Below are positions 18,127 to 27,683 of a stretch of DNA of 64,000 bases, in pieces; the stretch's first letter is position 1; each line of letters begins with the position of its first letter. A program made the translations under genes and the position numbers. This DNA is from Novosphingobium mathurense (GTDB lineage: Bacteria; Pseudomonadota; Alphaproteobacteria; Sphingomonadales; Sphingomonadaceae): NCBI RefSeq assembly GCF_900168325.1, contig NZ_FVZE01000001.1, positions 744,001-808,000 of the forward strand, given 5' to 3'. A model generated the notes under the pieces. It saw only the letters and a program-made list of their open reading frames with translations, was not told the origin of the DNA and did no database searches.

Positions 18127-19284
18127 TCAGTCGCCGAAATGCGTGGGCGCGGGGCTGACGACCTTGACGCCGCCCTTTTCGATCTCGCGCACTTCCAGAG
18201 CGCGCTCGATGGTGCCGCCGCGGGTAAAGCGGAACGGACCGTCAAGGCCGAGGAAGCCGCCGCTCTCGAGCATCTGCGAAGTCGGGAAGGGCTTGCCCAC
18301 CTTCCAGTCGCGCGCAACGCGCAGGGTAAGCAGGACTGCATCGTAGCCAAGCGTGGCGATGCGGGCAGGCTGGCTGCCGAAACGGGTGCGGTAGCTCTTG
18401 GAGAACTGGCCGAAGCGCTGGTCGGAAACGGTGGCGAACCATGCGCCGGCAAGGGCGGGCGTGGTTGAGACGGCGCGTTCGCCGCTCCACAGTTCTGTGC
18501 CGAGGATGCGGACCTGGGCCTTGCCGCCGCCGGTCCGGAACTGCGTTGCCGCGCGGGCCGACATGTTGCCGCCATCGGCAATCAAAAGTGCGCCGTATCC
18601 GTCCTTGGCCTGGATGCGCTGGGCAGCCGAGGAGATCGAGGCGGCAGTCCGGTCATAGGGCTCCATCGCGACCACTGCGCCGCCAGTGTCGCGCACGGCG
18701 GCAAGCAGCGCGCTGCTGGCGCGGTCGCCATATTCGCCGCGCGGGATCAACGCGGCATAGCTCGTGATGCCGCGCGAACTGGCATAGCGCACTGTGCGTG
18801 CGACCGACTGGCCCGGCAGGTTGCCCATAACGAAGACGTCCTTGGAGGCGGCTTCCTCGTCATTCGAGAACGAGATCATTGGCACCTTGGCGGGACGCGC
18901 GAAATTCGCGACAGCCGGGATGTTGTCCGAGAGCAGTGGGCCGAGAATCAACCGGTTGCCGTCGGCGACGGCGCGCTTGGCGGCTTCGCCCGGATTGCTC
19001 GCCGTGTCGTAGGTGGTTACCCGCAGGTTGCCGGCATTTGTATCGAGCAGCGCCATGTTGGCGGCGTTGGCGATCGACTGGCCGACGGCGCCGTTGGGCC
19101 CCGAGATCGGGACGAGCAGGGCGATCCGGTGGCGATCGGTGTCCTCCTGAATCACGCTTTCGCTGGGCGCAGCCGTCGGCGTCGGGGTGGGCGCGGTGGT
19201 CTTGGGAACGATGCTGCAGGCGCTCAGCCCCGCCATCGCTGCCGCGGCGAGAAGATTGCGCCTATTCAGGCGTTTGTCGAACAT
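18127..19284 (-). CDS. Penicillin-binding protein activator, LpoA-like lipoprotein
   Basis: 385 aa. N-terminal signal with a Tat-like RRNLLAAAAMAG and lipobox SACS (Cys about residue 22), then a Pro/Thr-rich linker (TAPTPTPTAAPSES). The remainder is a periplasmic-binding-protein fold: HRIALLVPISGPNGAVG, LILGPLLSDNIPAVA, ISFSNDEEAA and TLGYDAVLLTL. This matches the LpoA C-terminal domain, which stimulates PBP1-type synthases from the outer membrane. It faces rsmI and yraN, the conserved neighbours of lpoA. The N-terminal TPR domain of enterobacterial LpoA is absent. Confidence 0.85.
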   Translation of the reverse strand: MFDKRLNRRNLLAAAAMAGLSACSIVPKTTAPTPTPTAAPSESVIQEDTDRHRIALLVPISGPNGAVGQSIANAANMALLDTNAGNLRVTTYDTASNPGEAAKRAVADGNRLILGPLLSDNIPAVANFARPAKVPMISFSNDEEAASKDVFVMGNLPGQSVARTVRYASSRGITSYAALIPRGEYGDRASSALLAAVRDTGGAVVAMEPYDRTAASISSAAQRIQAKDGYGALLIADGGNMSARAATQFRTGGGKAQVRILGTELWSGERAVSTTPALAGAWFATVSDQRFGQFSKSYRTRFGSQPARIATLGYDAVLLTLRVARDWKVGKPFPTSQMLESGGFLGLDGPFRFTRGGTIERALEVREIEKGGVKVVSPAPTHFGD

Positions 19285-19324
19285 TGCTTGCCGCTCCCGT
19301 AGTCCTTGGGCCATGAGTCTCGCG

Positions 19325-20152
19325 ATGGAACACAGTCTTTCGCCGGGCCTCTATATAGTGGCAACCCCCATTGGCAACCTGAGCGACATAACGCTCCGTG
19401 CAATCGAGGTATTGCAGGGAGTCGGTGCCGTCGCCTGCGAGGATACCCGCGTAACGGGTAAATTACTGCATCATCTTGGAATAAAGAAGCGCATGATCCG
19501 CTATGACGACCATGCCGGGGAGGGGGATCGCGAGCGGCTTCTGAGCCTGATGGAGGCCGAGCCGGTGGCGCTTGTCAGCGATGCGGGAACGCCGCTGATT
19601 TCCGACCCGGGCTATCGTCTCGTGCGCACCGCACGAGAGCGTGGCATCGCCGTAACCAGCCTGCCGGGCCCCAATGCGGCCATTGTCGGCATGACCCTGT
19701 CGGGCCTAGCCAACGACCGTTTTCTTTTCGCCGGGTTTCTGCCGAACAAGGTCAAGGCGCGCGAGAGTGTGCTGCAGGAATTGTCCTGCGTTCCCGCCAC
19801 CCTAATCTTCTACGAGACCGCACCGCGGCTCGAAGCCTCGCTGCAGGCCATAGCAGCGACCTTGCCAGGGCGCGAAGTTGCCGTGGCGCGCGAGCTGACC
19901 AAGAAATTCGAGGAATGCCGGACCGGCTCCCCTGAAGAAATCATTGCGCATTATGCGGCGCATCCGCCCAAGGGAGAGATCGTGCTGATGGTCGCTCCTC
20001 CTACTGATGAGCCGCTCGGCGATGTCGACGTCGACGCGCTGTTGCTGGCTGAATTGGCCGAGTCCAAGGCTTCGCAGGCCGCGGCCAGGGTCGCCAAGGC
20101 CACGGGCATGGATCGCAAGGCGCTCTATGCGCGGGCCCTCGAACTCAAGTGA
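19325..20152 (+). CDS. rsmI: 16S rRNA 2'-O-ribose C1402 methyltransferase
   Basis: 275 aa. Tetrapyrrole-methylase fold: GLYIVATPIGNLSDITLRA at the start, CEDTRVTGKLL, VSDAGTPLISDPGY and LPGPNAAIVGM in the first half, and FYETAPRLEASL plus VARELTKKFEEC in the second. RsmI methylates the ribose of C1402 in 16S rRNA using SAM. An alternative ATG lies 12 bp upstream at 19313. Followed closely by yraN and gshB on the same strand. Confidence 0.94.
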   Translation: MEHSLSPGLYIVATPIGNLSDITLRAIEVLQGVGAVACEDTRVTGKLLHHLGIKKRMIRYDDHAGEGDRERLLSLMEAEPVALVSDAGTPLISDPGYRLVRTARERGIAVTSLPGPNAAIVGMTLSGLANDRFLFAGFLPNKVKARESVLQELSCVPATLIFYETAPRLEASLQAIAATLPGREVAVARELTKKFEECRTGSPEEIIAHYAAHPPKGEIVLMVAPPTDEPLGDVDVDALLLAELAESKASQAAARVAKATGMDRKALYARALELK

Positions 20153-20162
20153 CCGCGACCCG

Positions 20163-20522
20163 ATGAACCGCAGGGCCCGGGCCGAGCAGCGCGGTCGGCT
20201 TAGTGAAACGCTGGCTGCCTGGTATTTGCGGCTATCGGGCTGGCGGGTCTTGGCGAGCCGCGTCAGGACGCCTCGCGGCGAAGTCGATCTGGTAGTGAGG
20301 CGGGGCCGCGTCCTGTGCTTCGTTGAGGTGAAGTGGCGTGCGCGGGCACAGGATCTGGACAGCGCGATCGACGCGCATCGCCTGCGCCGCGTGGCGGCAA
20401 GTGCCGAAGCGCTGGCGCCGCGTTTTGCCCGGGTCGGCGACGATATCCGCATCGATGTCCTGCTCATGGCGCCGCGCACGTGGCCGCGCCGGATAGTCAA
20501 TGCCTGGCAACCGGGGCGGTAG
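20163..20522 (+). CDS. yraN: UPF0102 family protein YraN
   Basis: 119 aa. An endonuclease-like fold with GEVDLVVRRGRVLCFVEVKWR, holding the D and ExK acidic/lysine pattern of restriction-type nucleases. Function is unproven in the family. It begins 10 bp after the rsmI stop, and the rsmI-lpoA-yraN neighbourhood is conserved across proteobacteria. Normal length. Confidence 0.88.
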   Translation: MNRRARAEQRGRLSETLAAWYLRLSGWRVLASRVRTPRGEVDLVVRRGRVLCFVEVKWRARAQDLDSAIDAHRLRRVAASAEALAPRFARVGDDIRIDVLLMAPRTWPRRIVNAWQPGR

Positions 20523-20615
20523 CTCTGATTTGCGGCGTGGAACCGGAAACAGGTCGCACGCCGGCAAATTTGGGACTAAGCGGACCACGGCAGCAACCCA
20601 AGGACCCGATTTTCC

Positions 20616-21602
20616 ATGACGTTACGCATCGCCGTTCAGATGGACCCGATCGAAAGCATCAACATTGCGGGCGACTCCTCTTTCGCCCTGATGCTCTCCG
20701 CGCAGGACCGCGGTCACACGCTCTATCATTACGATGTGCGCACGCTGGCCTACGATACATCCGAAGGTGCCGCCGGACGACTGACCTGTTGGGGGGCGCC
20801 GGTGACGGTGCAGCGGGTCCAAGGTGCGCATTATACGCTCGGAGAGTACCGCCTGATCGATCTCGTCGCGGATATCGATGTCGTGCTGATGCGACAGGAT
20901 CCGCCGTTCGACCTGGGCTACATCACGGCCACGCACCTGCTCGAGCGGCTCGAGGGCCTCACTCTGGTCGTCAACGATCCGGCTTCGGTGCGCAACGCAC
21001 CTGAGAAGGTCTTCGTGCTGGACTATGCGCGTTTCATGCCGCCGACTTTCATCGCTCGCCGGATCGAGGACGTGCGCCTGTTCCAGCAGCGGCAGGTAGC
21101 TGCCGGTCTTGGCGGCGATCTTGTCATCAAGCCGCTGCACGGCAATGGCGGCAAGGCGGTGTTCCGTGTGCCCGCCGATGGCAGCAACCTCGGTGCCCTT
21201 GTCGAGATGTTCCAGAATGCCTGGGTCGAGCCGTTCATGGTCCAGCCGTTCCTGCCTGACGTCTCGGAAGGCGACAAGCGCATCGTCCTTGTCGATGGCA
21301 AGTTTGCCGGCGCGATCAACCGCAAGCCCGGGGAGGGCGAGTTCCGCTCCAACCTGGCGGTGGGCGGCTCTGCCGAAGCGACCGAACTCACTTCGGCGGA
21401 AGAAGAAATCTGCGCGGCGCTAGGACCGGAACTGAAGGCGCGCGGGCTGGTTTTCGTCGGCATCGACGTGATTGGCGGAAAATGGCTTACCGAGATCAAC
21501 GTGACATCGCCGACCGGCATCGTTGCCATCGACCGTTTCAACGGCACCGACACGGCGGCCCTCATCTGGGACGCCATCGAGGCGCGTCACGCCGCGATGT
21601 GA
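20616..21602 (+). CDS. gshB: Glutathione synthetase
   Basis: 328 aa. ATP-grasp enzyme joining gamma-glutamylcysteine to glycine. Recognisable features are QMDPIESINIAGDSSFALM at the start, VVNDPASVRNAPEKVF, the grasp loop LVIKPLHGNGGKAVF, and the metal-ligating end FVGIDVIGGKWLTEINVTSP. The proteobacterial GshB length is normal. Last but one gene of the rsmI-yraN-gshB-dedA series. Confidence 0.95.
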   Translation: MTLRIAVQMDPIESINIAGDSSFALMLSAQDRGHTLYHYDVRTLAYDTSEGAAGRLTCWGAPVTVQRVQGAHYTLGEYRLIDLVADIDVVLMRQDPPFDLGYITATHLLERLEGLTLVVNDPASVRNAPEKVFVLDYARFMPPTFIARRIEDVRLFQQRQVAAGLGGDLVIKPLHGNGGKAVFRVPADGSNLGALVEMFQNAWVEPFMVQPFLPDVSEGDKRIVLVDGKFAGAINRKPGEGEFRSNLAVGGSAEATELTSAEEEICAALGPELKARGLVFVGIDVIGGKWLTEINVTSPTGIVAIDRFNGTDTAALIWDAIEARHAAM

Positions 21603-21644
21603 TCGCTCGCGGCGCGAGCGGGCGGGGCTGTCAGGGAATCAGGC

Positions 21645-22268
21645 ATGGATGACTGGGTGATCCACCTGATCGAAGGCGGTGGCTATTGGGGCATTGCCCT
21701 GCTCATGATGATCGAGAACCTCGTGCCTCCGATCCCGTCGGAACTCATTATGGGTGTCGCCGGGATCGCGCTGGCGCGCGGGACTATGGCGTTCCTGCCG
21801 GTGCTGGCTGCGGGCACGCTGGGCTGCACGTTGGGCAATTACATGCTTTTTCTCGCCGCCGACCGGCTCGGGTACGAACGCCTCCACCCTGTCGTCGAGC
21901 GCTGGGGACGCTGGCTCACCATGGAATGGCACGATGTCGAGCGCGCCGGTCGCTTCTTTCGGCGCCATGGGCACTGGATCGTCTTCGTGACGCGGTTCAT
22001 GCCGATGTTCCGCACGATGATTTCGATCCCCGCCGGCCTGTCGCACATGGGGCACGTGCCGTTCCTGCTCTACACGGCGGCTGGCGCGGCGGTATGGAAC
22101 ACGCTTCTGCTCATGGGTGGGCGGTGGCTCGGGCATCGTTTCGAGCAGGCGGGGGAATGGATCAGCTGGGGAACGCTGGCGCTCGGTGTGGCGATGCTTG
22201 CCTGGTACGTCTGGCGCGTTGCCCGCTGGACGCCGACCGCGCCAAAGGACAGCGTTTCGAAAAGGTGA
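21645..22268 (+). CDS. DedA family membrane protein
   Basis: 207 aa with several membrane segments. It shows the DedA/SNARE-associated pattern: ENLVPPIPSELIMGVAGIA, GNYMLFLAADRLG, and FFRRHGHWIVFVTRFMPMFRTMISIPAG with the conserved Arg residues. DedA proteins flip lipids such as undecaprenyl phosphate or phosphatidylethanolamine (established for some members). Which lipid is used here is not known. Followed by a hairpin at 22276-22304. Confidence 0.88.
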   Translation: MDDWVIHLIEGGGYWGIALLMMIENLVPPIPSELIMGVAGIALARGTMAFLPVLAAGTLGCTLGNYMLFLAADRLGYERLHPVVERWGRWLTMEWHDVERAGRFFRRHGHWIVFVTRFMPMFRTMISIPAGLSHMGHVPFLLYTAAGAAVWNTLLLMGGRWLGHRFEQAGEWISWGTLALGVAMLAWYVWRVARWTPTAPKDSVSKR

Positions 22269-22275
22269 GGCGAGC

Positions 22276-22304
22276 CCTTTCCGCGAAAAGGAAAGGTCTT
22301 TCGG
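22276..22304 (+). terminator. Terminator after the DedA gene
   Basis: A 7-bp stem, CCTTTCC / GGAAAGG, with a 7-nt loop (GCGAAAA) is followed by TCTTTCGG on the plus strand. It lies 8 bp after the DedA stop, between convergent genes. The stem is modest and the U-tract is imperfect. Confidence 0.45.
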
Positions 22305-22327
22305 GGGGCATTCGGGAGCCTGGCCGA

Positions 22328-23239
22328 TCAATCCCGCTCGCGTGGATGGGCATTGCGATAGACGTCGAGCAGGGTCGCCGCATCGACTTTCGTATAGATC
22401 TGGGTCGAGCCGAGGCTGGCATGGCCCAGCAGTTCCTGCAGCGAACGCAGGTCCGCCCCGGCTCCCAGCAGGTGCGTCGCGAAACTGTGGCGCAATGCGT
22501 GCGGCGTTGCGCTCGACGGCAATCCAAGGCTGACACGGGCGCGGGCTACCGCCTTCTGTACCATGCCCTGCGACAGGGGGCCGCCCTTCGCTCCGCGGAA
22601 CAGGGGATCCTTCCGGTGGTTCTCGTGCGCGACTGGCCAAGGGCACTTGGCCACATAGTCGTCCACTGCATCGCGGATGATCGGGAGCAGGGGTACGACC
22701 CTTTGCTTTCCGCCCTTTCCGGTAACTACCAGGGTGTCGGAGAGAGGAAGGGCCGAAGACGGGAGGGATAGCGCCTCTGCAATGCGCATCCCTGCTCCGT
22801 ACAGCAGCAGCAGGACGGCCCGGTCGCGCGCGCCGATCCACGCTTCCCGTGCGTCTTCATCGACAGCCACGGCAAGATTGACCGCTTCGTCGGGCGTAAC
22901 CGGGCGCGGAATGCCCTTCTTGATACGTGGCCCGCGCAGGCGCGGTGGCATCGCATCGGTCATGCCGGCCTTCTCGCGGGCGAAGATCAGGAAGGCCTTG
23001 AGCGCCGAAAGTTCACGCGCCGCCGAAACATTGCCGATCCCTTCTTGTCGCCGCGACGCCAACTGACGGCGCAGGGCCGCCGCATCGAGGCTGGCCAGTT
23101 GCGGCCAGTCGGTTTCGCCAAGGGTGTCGAGCAAGCGCGAAGCGGTGGCAACATAGGCGCGCACAGTGTGGGGACTGCGCCTGCGTCCCTGTGCGAGATG
23201 GGTACCCCAGGCTTCGAGAAGGTCCGCCTTGGCCGTCAC
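22328..23239 (-). CDS. xerC: Tyrosine recombinase XerC
   Basis: 303 aa. N-terminal SAM-like core-binding domain (RSPHTVRAYVATASRLLD), then the catalytic domain with Arg in GAGMRIAEAL, Lys in GKGGKQR, HALRHSFATHLL, LGHASLGSTQIY and the nucleophile Tyr in QIYTKV. Resolves chromosome dimers at dif with XerD. The start is a GTG at 23239 that overlaps the hemW stop (GTGA), giving MTAKADLLEAWG. An open frame continues upstream but duplicates hemW sequence. Confidence 0.9.
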   Translation of the reverse strand: MTAKADLLEAWGTHLAQGRRRSPHTVRAYVATASRLLDTLGETDWPQLASLDAAALRRQLASRRQEGIGNVSAARELSALKAFLIFAREKAGMTDAMPPRLRGPRIKKGIPRPVTPDEAVNLAVAVDEDAREAWIGARDRAVLLLLYGAGMRIAEALSLPSSALPLSDTLVVTGKGGKQRVVPLLPIIRDAVDDYVAKCPWPVAHENHRKDPLFRGAKGGPLSQGMVQKAVARARVSLGLPSSATPHALRHSFATHLLGAGADLRSLQELLGHASLGSTQIYTKVDAATLLDVYRNAHPRERD

Positions 23240-24387
23240 GGTTCGACGAGTTCCTCCGGTACCAGTTCGCCGAGCAAGGCATCGAGCAGAGGCATCCCGC
23301 TTTCGGCCACGCCAAGTCGCGAACCTTCGCGCCAGACGAGGCCCTGCCTTTCGTAGAAGGCCGCCTTGTCCGCATTGCACAGTGCTTCGTGGGCGAGGGC
23401 AAAGCGTGACGCCATGACGTCAAGATCGACCCCTTCGCGCAGCCGCAGGCCCATCAGCATGGCTTCGGAAGCCTGTTCCCTGAGTTCGAGCGGACGTTCC
23501 TCGCTGGTGCCATGCCCCTGTTCGGCCATCGCCGTAAGCCAGTTTTCCGGCTTGCGATGGCGCACGGTCGCCATGCCGCCACGCCGTCCGTGCGCGCCGG
23601 GGCCGACCCCGCAATAGTCGCCGTAACGCCAGTAGGTAAGGTTGTGGCGGCTTTCATCGCCGGGGCGGGCGTGGTTGCTGATCTCGTACGCGGGCAATCC
23701 AGCGCCAGCGGTCATCTCGCGGGTCAGTGCGAACATGTCGGCGCAGGCGTCCTCGTCGAGCGGCTCGAACGCGTGCTGGCGCACCATCGTGGCAAAGCGC
23801 GTACCGGGCTCGATGGTCAGCTGGTAAAGCGAGAGGTGGCCGGTGCCGAAGGACAGGGCGCGCGCCAGTTCGGCCTGCCACTGCTCGACACTCTGGCCCG
23901 GCCGGGCATAGATGAGGTCGAACGACACCCTTTCGAAATGTCGTTGCGCGACGTCGAGGGCATCGAGCCCTTCGCGGGCATCGTGAAGACGGCCAAGGAA
24001 GCGCAGGGTCCTATCGTCTAGCGCCTGCAGCCCGAGCGAAACCCGGTTCACTCCGGCAGCAGCCAGCGCCGCATAGTTCGCCGCCTCGACAGAGGACGGA
24101 TTGCCTTCCAGCGTGATCTCGATGCCTTGAGCGAAGCCCCAGAGGCGTTCGGCTTCTTCAAGGAGCCTTGCGACCAGTGCCGGTGGCATGAGCGAAGGCG
24201 TGCCGCCGCCGAAAAAGATCGATTCGAGCTTTTCTCCGCCCGCCAGCGCATGCTCGTGGCGCATGTCGGCGAGCAGCGCGTCCTGCCAGTGCTGGTGGTC
24301 GACGCGTTCGCGGACATGGCTGTTGAAGTCGCAATAAGGGCATTTTGCGAGGCAGAACGGCCAATGGATGTAGAGCGCGCGGGCCAT
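23236..24387 (-). CDS. hemW: Radical SAM heme chaperone HemW
   Basis: 383 aa. The radical SAM cluster is CLAKCPYC near residues 12-19, followed by FFGGGTPSLM and GVNRVSLGLQA. The HNLTYW segment and the HemW C-terminal domain separate it from true oxygen-independent coproporphyrinogen oxidase HemN, so it most likely inserts heme rather than making it. In an operon with rdgB (9-bp gap upstream) and xerC (GTGA overlap downstream). Confidence 0.92.
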   Translation of the reverse strand: MARALYIHWPFCLAKCPYCDFNSHVRERVDHQHWQDALLADMRHEHALAGGEKLESIFFGGGTPSLMPPALVARLLEEAERLWGFAQGIEITLEGNPSSVEAANYAALAAAGVNRVSLGLQALDDRTLRFLGRLHDAREGLDALDVAQRHFERVSFDLIYARPGQSVEQWQAELARALSFGTGHLSLYQLTIEPGTRFATMVRQHAFEPLDEDACADMFALTREMTAGAGLPAYEISNHARPGDESRHNLTYWRYGDYCGVGPGAHGRRGGMATVRHRKPENWLTAMAEQGHGTSEERPLELREQASEAMLMGLRLREGVDLDVMASRFALAHEALCNADKAAFYERQGLVWREGSRLGVAESGMPLLDALLGELVPEELVEP

Positions 24388-24396
24388 CAGCCGATG

Positions 24397-25026
24397 TTAG
24401 CCCCCGAACTGCTCCGCGACCAGCTTGGCGAAGGCATCCGCGCGGTGGCTGATATTGTGCTTTTCCTCCGGGTCGAGCTGGGCGAAGGTGACGTCGCGGC
24501 CGTTCGGCACGAAGACCGGGTCGTAGCCGAAGCCCATCGTTCCACGCGGCGGCCAGGAGAAAGTGCCGTTCACGCGGCCTTCGTAGACCGCGCTGTCACC
24601 GTCGGGCCAGGCAATGGCGAGGACGCAGCTGAACCAGCAGGAACGGTCGGCCTCCGGGCCTTGTTCGCACAGCAGGCCTTCGACCTTGCCCATCGCCATG
24701 TACCAGTCGCGCCCGGGCTCGCCTTCGAACCACTGACGTTCGGCCCAGTCGGCGGTATAGACGCCGGGGCGTCCGCCCAGCGCTGTCACCGAAAGTCCGC
24801 TGTCATCGGCCAGGGCCGGGATCTGCGATGCCTGCGCCGCGGCCTGCGCCTTGATCAGCGCGTTCTCGACGAAGGTCTTTCCGGTTTCTGCCGGCTCGGG
24901 CAGGCCGAGCTGGCCCGCCGAAAGGCATTCCATGCCGAAAGGCGCCAGCAGCGCGCCGATTTCCTTCAGCTTGCCTGCATTGTGCGTGGCAATCACGAGG
25001 CGTTTGCTGTCGAGTTTCCGGGTCAT
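24397..25026 (-). CDS. rdgB: XTP/dITP pyrophosphatase
   Basis: 209 aa. It hydrolyses non-canonical ITP, XTP and dITP to monophosphates, keeping hypoxanthine and xanthine out of DNA. Seen: LVIATHNAGKLKEIGALL at the start, ALADDSGLSVTALGGRPGV with catalytic acidic residues, GYDPVFVPNG, and HRADAFAKL at the end. Sits between rph and hemW. The 80-bp gap to rph holds an 8-bp inverted repeat (GCCATCCC/GGGATGGC). Confidence 0.94.
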   Translation of the reverse strand: MTRKLDSKRLVIATHNAGKLKEIGALLAPFGMECLSAGQLGLPEPAETGKTFVENALIKAQAAAQASQIPALADDSGLSVTALGGRPGVYTADWAERQWFEGEPGRDWYMAMGKVEGLLCEQGPEADRSCWFSCVLAIAWPDGDSAVYEGRVNGTFSWPPRGTMGFGYDPVFVPNGRDVTFAQLDPEEKHNISHRADAFAKLVAEQFGG

Positions 25027-25106
25027 GTCGCTGTCCTGTCGGCATCTTGTCTTTCCGCCATCCCCGCCCGGGGAAGGCAGGGATGGCGTTCAATCGAAAC
25101 GAAGGC

Positions 25107-25823
25107 TTAGCGCCCGACGGCCTTGGCCTGTGCCGCGAAAATGCGTTCACAGCCGATGCGGGCCAGACGCAGGAGGCGCAGCAGGCCTTCCTCGTCATAA
25201 GTCGCGCCTTCCGCTGTAGCCTGGGCTTCGGCGATCTTGCCGCCTTCGATCAGTACGAAGTTGGCATCGGCACCGGCCGAGCTGTCCTCGATGTAGTCGA
25301 GGTCGAGAACCGGCGTGCCTTCGCAGATGCCGCAGGAAATCGCGGCAACGCGCGCTTCGATCGGGTCTTCCGCGATCTTGCCGTCAGCCATGAGCTTGTC
25401 GACGGCAAGGCGCAGGGCAACCCATGCACCCGAGATCGCGGCGGTGCGGGTGCCGCCGTCGGCCTGCAGGACGTCGCAGTCGAGCACGATCTGGCGTTCG
25501 CCCAGCTTCTTCATGTCGACGACCGAGCGCAGGCTGCGTCCGATCAGGCGCTGGATTTCCTGCGTGCGGCCCGACTGCTTGCCCTTGGCCGCTTCGCGCG
25601 AGCCGCGGGTATGGGTGGCGCGCGGGAGCATCGAGTACTCGGCTGTGACCCAGCCTTCGCCCTTGCCGCGCAGGAACGGGGGAACCCTTTCCTCGACCGA
25701 AGCGGTGACGAGCACGCGGGTATCGCCGAAGGAGATCAGCACCGAGCCTTCGGCGTGCTTGGTGAAACCGGTCTGGATGTCGATAGCGCGCATTTCGTCG
25801 GGCGCACGGCCGGAAGGTCGCAT
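25107..25823 (-). CDS. rph: Ribonuclease PH
   Basis: 238 aa. Phosphorolytic 3'-5' exoribonuclease that trims tRNA and other RNA 3' ends. It contains [31 protein letters not shown], the phosphate-site region [13 protein letters not shown], and [17 protein letters not shown]. The ribosome-binding sequence GAGGAC lies 6 bp before the ATG. Divergent from hrcA, with 64 bp between, an arrangement common in sphingomonads and other alphaproteobacteria. Confidence 0.94.
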   Translation of the reverse strand: MRPSGRAPDEMRAIDIQTGFTKHAEGSVLISFGDTRVLVTASVEERVPPFLRGKGEGWVTAEYSMLPRATHTRGSREAAKGKQSGRTQEIQRLIGRSLRSVVDMKKLGERQIVLDCDVLQADGGTRTAAISGAWVALRLAVDKLMADGKIAEDPIEARVAAISCGICEGTPVLDLDYIEDSSAGADANFVLIEGGKIAEAQATAEGATYDEEGLLRLLRLARIGCERIFAAQAKAVGR

Positions 25824-25887
25824 GTACTGTCCTCGTAGCTAAGATTGCAGCGGCCCTAGGCGTATTAAGCTTGAGGCTGCAAGCCCA

Positions 25888-26949
25888 ATGCCTAAATTGC
25901 AGCGCATGACGACACCACCCATCACCGAATTGACCACGAGGGCGCGCGAGATCTTCCGCCTTGTCGTCGAAGGTTACATTGCGACCGGCAGTCCGGTGGG
26001 ATCCAAGGCCCTTTCGGGCAACACCGGCGTGAACCTGTCTTCGGCCTCGATTCGCTCGGTGCTCGCCGATCTCGAATCGCTTGGATTGCTGGCCGCTCCC
26101 CATACGAGCGCTGGTCGCCTGCCGACCGAAGCGGGCCTTCGGCTCTTCGTCGACGGAATCATGCAGGTGGCAGAGCCCACGGCAGAGGAGCGCGCGGTCA
26201 TCGAGCGCCGCATCTCGCAACCGGGCCCCATCGAAGCGGCTCTGGAGGCGGCCAGCACCATGCTGTCCAGCCTGACGTCGAGTGCCGGGGTCGTCATGGT
26301 ACCCAAGCGCGAGCCGCGGCTGCAGCACCTGCAACTCGTCCCGCTCGCGCCGGGAAGGGCGCTCGCCGTTCTGGTCGGCGACGACGGCGCGGTCGAGAAT
26401 CGCATCGTCGAGCTTCCGGCATCGCTGCCCCTCGGAGCGCTCGAAGAAGCTTCCAACTATATCTCTGCCCGGTTGACCGGCCGGACGCTGGGCGAAGCGG
26501 TGCGGGTCATGCGCTCCGAGATCGCCTCGGGCCAGTCGGCGCTCGACGCGGCGAGCCGCGATCTGGTGGAACGCGGTCTAGCCGTATGGAGCGAGGACGT
26601 GATGCAGCGGCCCGTCCTGATCGTGCGGGGACAGGCGAACCTGCTGGACGAGGGCGCCCTGTCCGATCTGGAGAGGGTGCGCTCGCTGCTGGACGACCTC
26701 GAGAACAAGCAATCGGTCGCCGATCTTCTCGAGATGGCGCGAGAGGCCGAATCGACGCGCATTTTCATCGGTTCCGAAAACCGGCTGTTCGCGCTTTCGG
26801 GCTCTTCGGTGATCGCGTCGCCCTATCGCGACCGGGATGGTCGCGTTGTCGGAGTTGTGGGGGTTATCGGCCCGACGCGGTTGAATTATGCGCGAGTCGT
26901 CCCCATGGTGGACTTCACCGCCCAGAGCCTGGGCAAGCTCATCGGATAG
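25888..26949 (+). CDS. hrcA: Heat-inducible transcription repressor HrcA
   Basis: 353 aa. N-terminal winged helix (ITELTTRAREIFRLVVEGYI, GSKAL, LSSASIRSVLADLESLGLL, HTSAGRLPTEAGLRLFVD) followed by the GAF-like dimerisation core with IGSENRL and VGVIGPTRLNYARVVPMVDF. It normally represses groESL through CIRCE operators. No CIRCE element (TTAGCACTC-N9-GAGTGCTAA) is seen around hrcA, grpE or dnaK here, so its targets lie elsewhere. The start could instead be an ATG at 25906. grpE follows after 16 bp. Confidence 0.93.
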   Translation: MPKLQRMTTPPITELTTRAREIFRLVVEGYIATGSPVGSKALSGNTGVNLSSASIRSVLADLESLGLLAAPHTSAGRLPTEAGLRLFVDGIMQVAEPTAEERAVIERRISQPGPIEAALEAASTMLSSLTSSAGVVMVPKREPRLQHLQLVPLAPGRALAVLVGDDGAVENRIVELPASLPLGALEEASNYISARLTGRTLGEAVRVMRSEIASGQSALDAASRDLVERGLAVWSEDVMQRPVLIVRGQANLLDEGALSDLERVRSLLDDLENKQSVADLLEMAREAESTRIFIGSENRLFALSGSSVIASPYRDRDGRVVGVVGVIGPTRLNYARVVPMVDFTAQSLGKLIG

Positions 26950-26965
26950 CTGGAACCTTAGAATA

Positions 26966-27553
26966 ATGACTGAAGACAAGACTCAGCCGTCACAGGATCA
27001 GGCTGTAGATCCCGCGGTGGCCGAAGAACTGAAGGGTGTGCCGGAACACATGGTAGACAAGGGCGCAGACAAGGACGGCGCCGACGACGAGCTGGCAAAA
27101 CTGCGCGAAGAGCTCGAAGTCGCCAAGCAGGACGTGCTTTACGCCCGCGCCGAAACGCAGAACGTGCGCCGCCGTCTGGAAAAGGACATCGCCGATACCC
27201 GCAACTATGCGGCGACCGGCTTTGCCCGCGACATCCTTTCGGTGGCCGACAACCTGTCCCGCGCGCTTTCGGCGATTACGCCCGAACTGCGCGATGACGA
27301 GAAGGTAAAGACCTTCGTTGCCGGTATCGAGGCGACGAGCCGCGAGATCGAGAAGGTCTTCGGTACCCACGGGATTACCCGTGTGGCCGCCATGGGCTTG
27401 CCGCTCGATCCCAACCAGCACCAGGCCATGATCGAAGTCCCGTCCGCCGATGTGGAGCCGGGAACGGTCGTGCAGGAACTGCAGGCCGGTTACATGATCA
27501 AGGACCGTCTGCTGCGTCCGGCGATGGTGGCCGTTGCCAAGAAGCCTGACTGA
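26966..27553 (+). CDS. grpE: Nucleotide exchange factor GrpE
   Basis: 195 aa. An acidic N-terminus and long helix (LAKLREELEVAKQDVLYARAE) lead to the GrpE core RRLEKDIADTRNYA, FARDILSVADNLSRAL and the C-terminal beta domain with NQHQAMIEV, VVQELQAGYMIKDRLLRPAMV. It releases ADP from DnaK. Co-transcribed with hrcA. An 11-bp stem-loop (27564-27600, one G-U pair) follows but has no U-tract. Confidence 0.94.
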   Translation: MTEDKTQPSQDQAVDPAVAEELKGVPEHMVDKGADKDGADDELAKLREELEVAKQDVLYARAETQNVRRRLEKDIADTRNYAATGFARDILSVADNLSRALSAITPELRDDEKVKTFVAGIEATSREIEKVFGTHGITRVAAMGLPLDPNQHQAMIEVPSADVEPGTVVQELQAGYMIKDRLLRPAMVAVAKKPD

Positions 27554-27683
27554 TACCTGATTTGCCGCTCTGCCAGTGGGATAACCGGGGGCAGGGCGGC
27601 GGCAGGCCGTGGCACAAATCGGGAACCATGCGCGTTCCTCTCCGTTGATCGGATAGACCCATGCTGATTTTCGGAGACTCCCC

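Noticed and set aside
16411..18468. A 685-codon open frame antisense to parE and the next gene
   Set aside because: It runs opposite to two well-supported genes and has no recognisable domain, so it is a codon-bias shadow.
25824..25887. CIRCE operator between rph and hrcA
   Set aside because: The sequence was read for TTAGCACTC and GAGTGCTAA halves and none is present.
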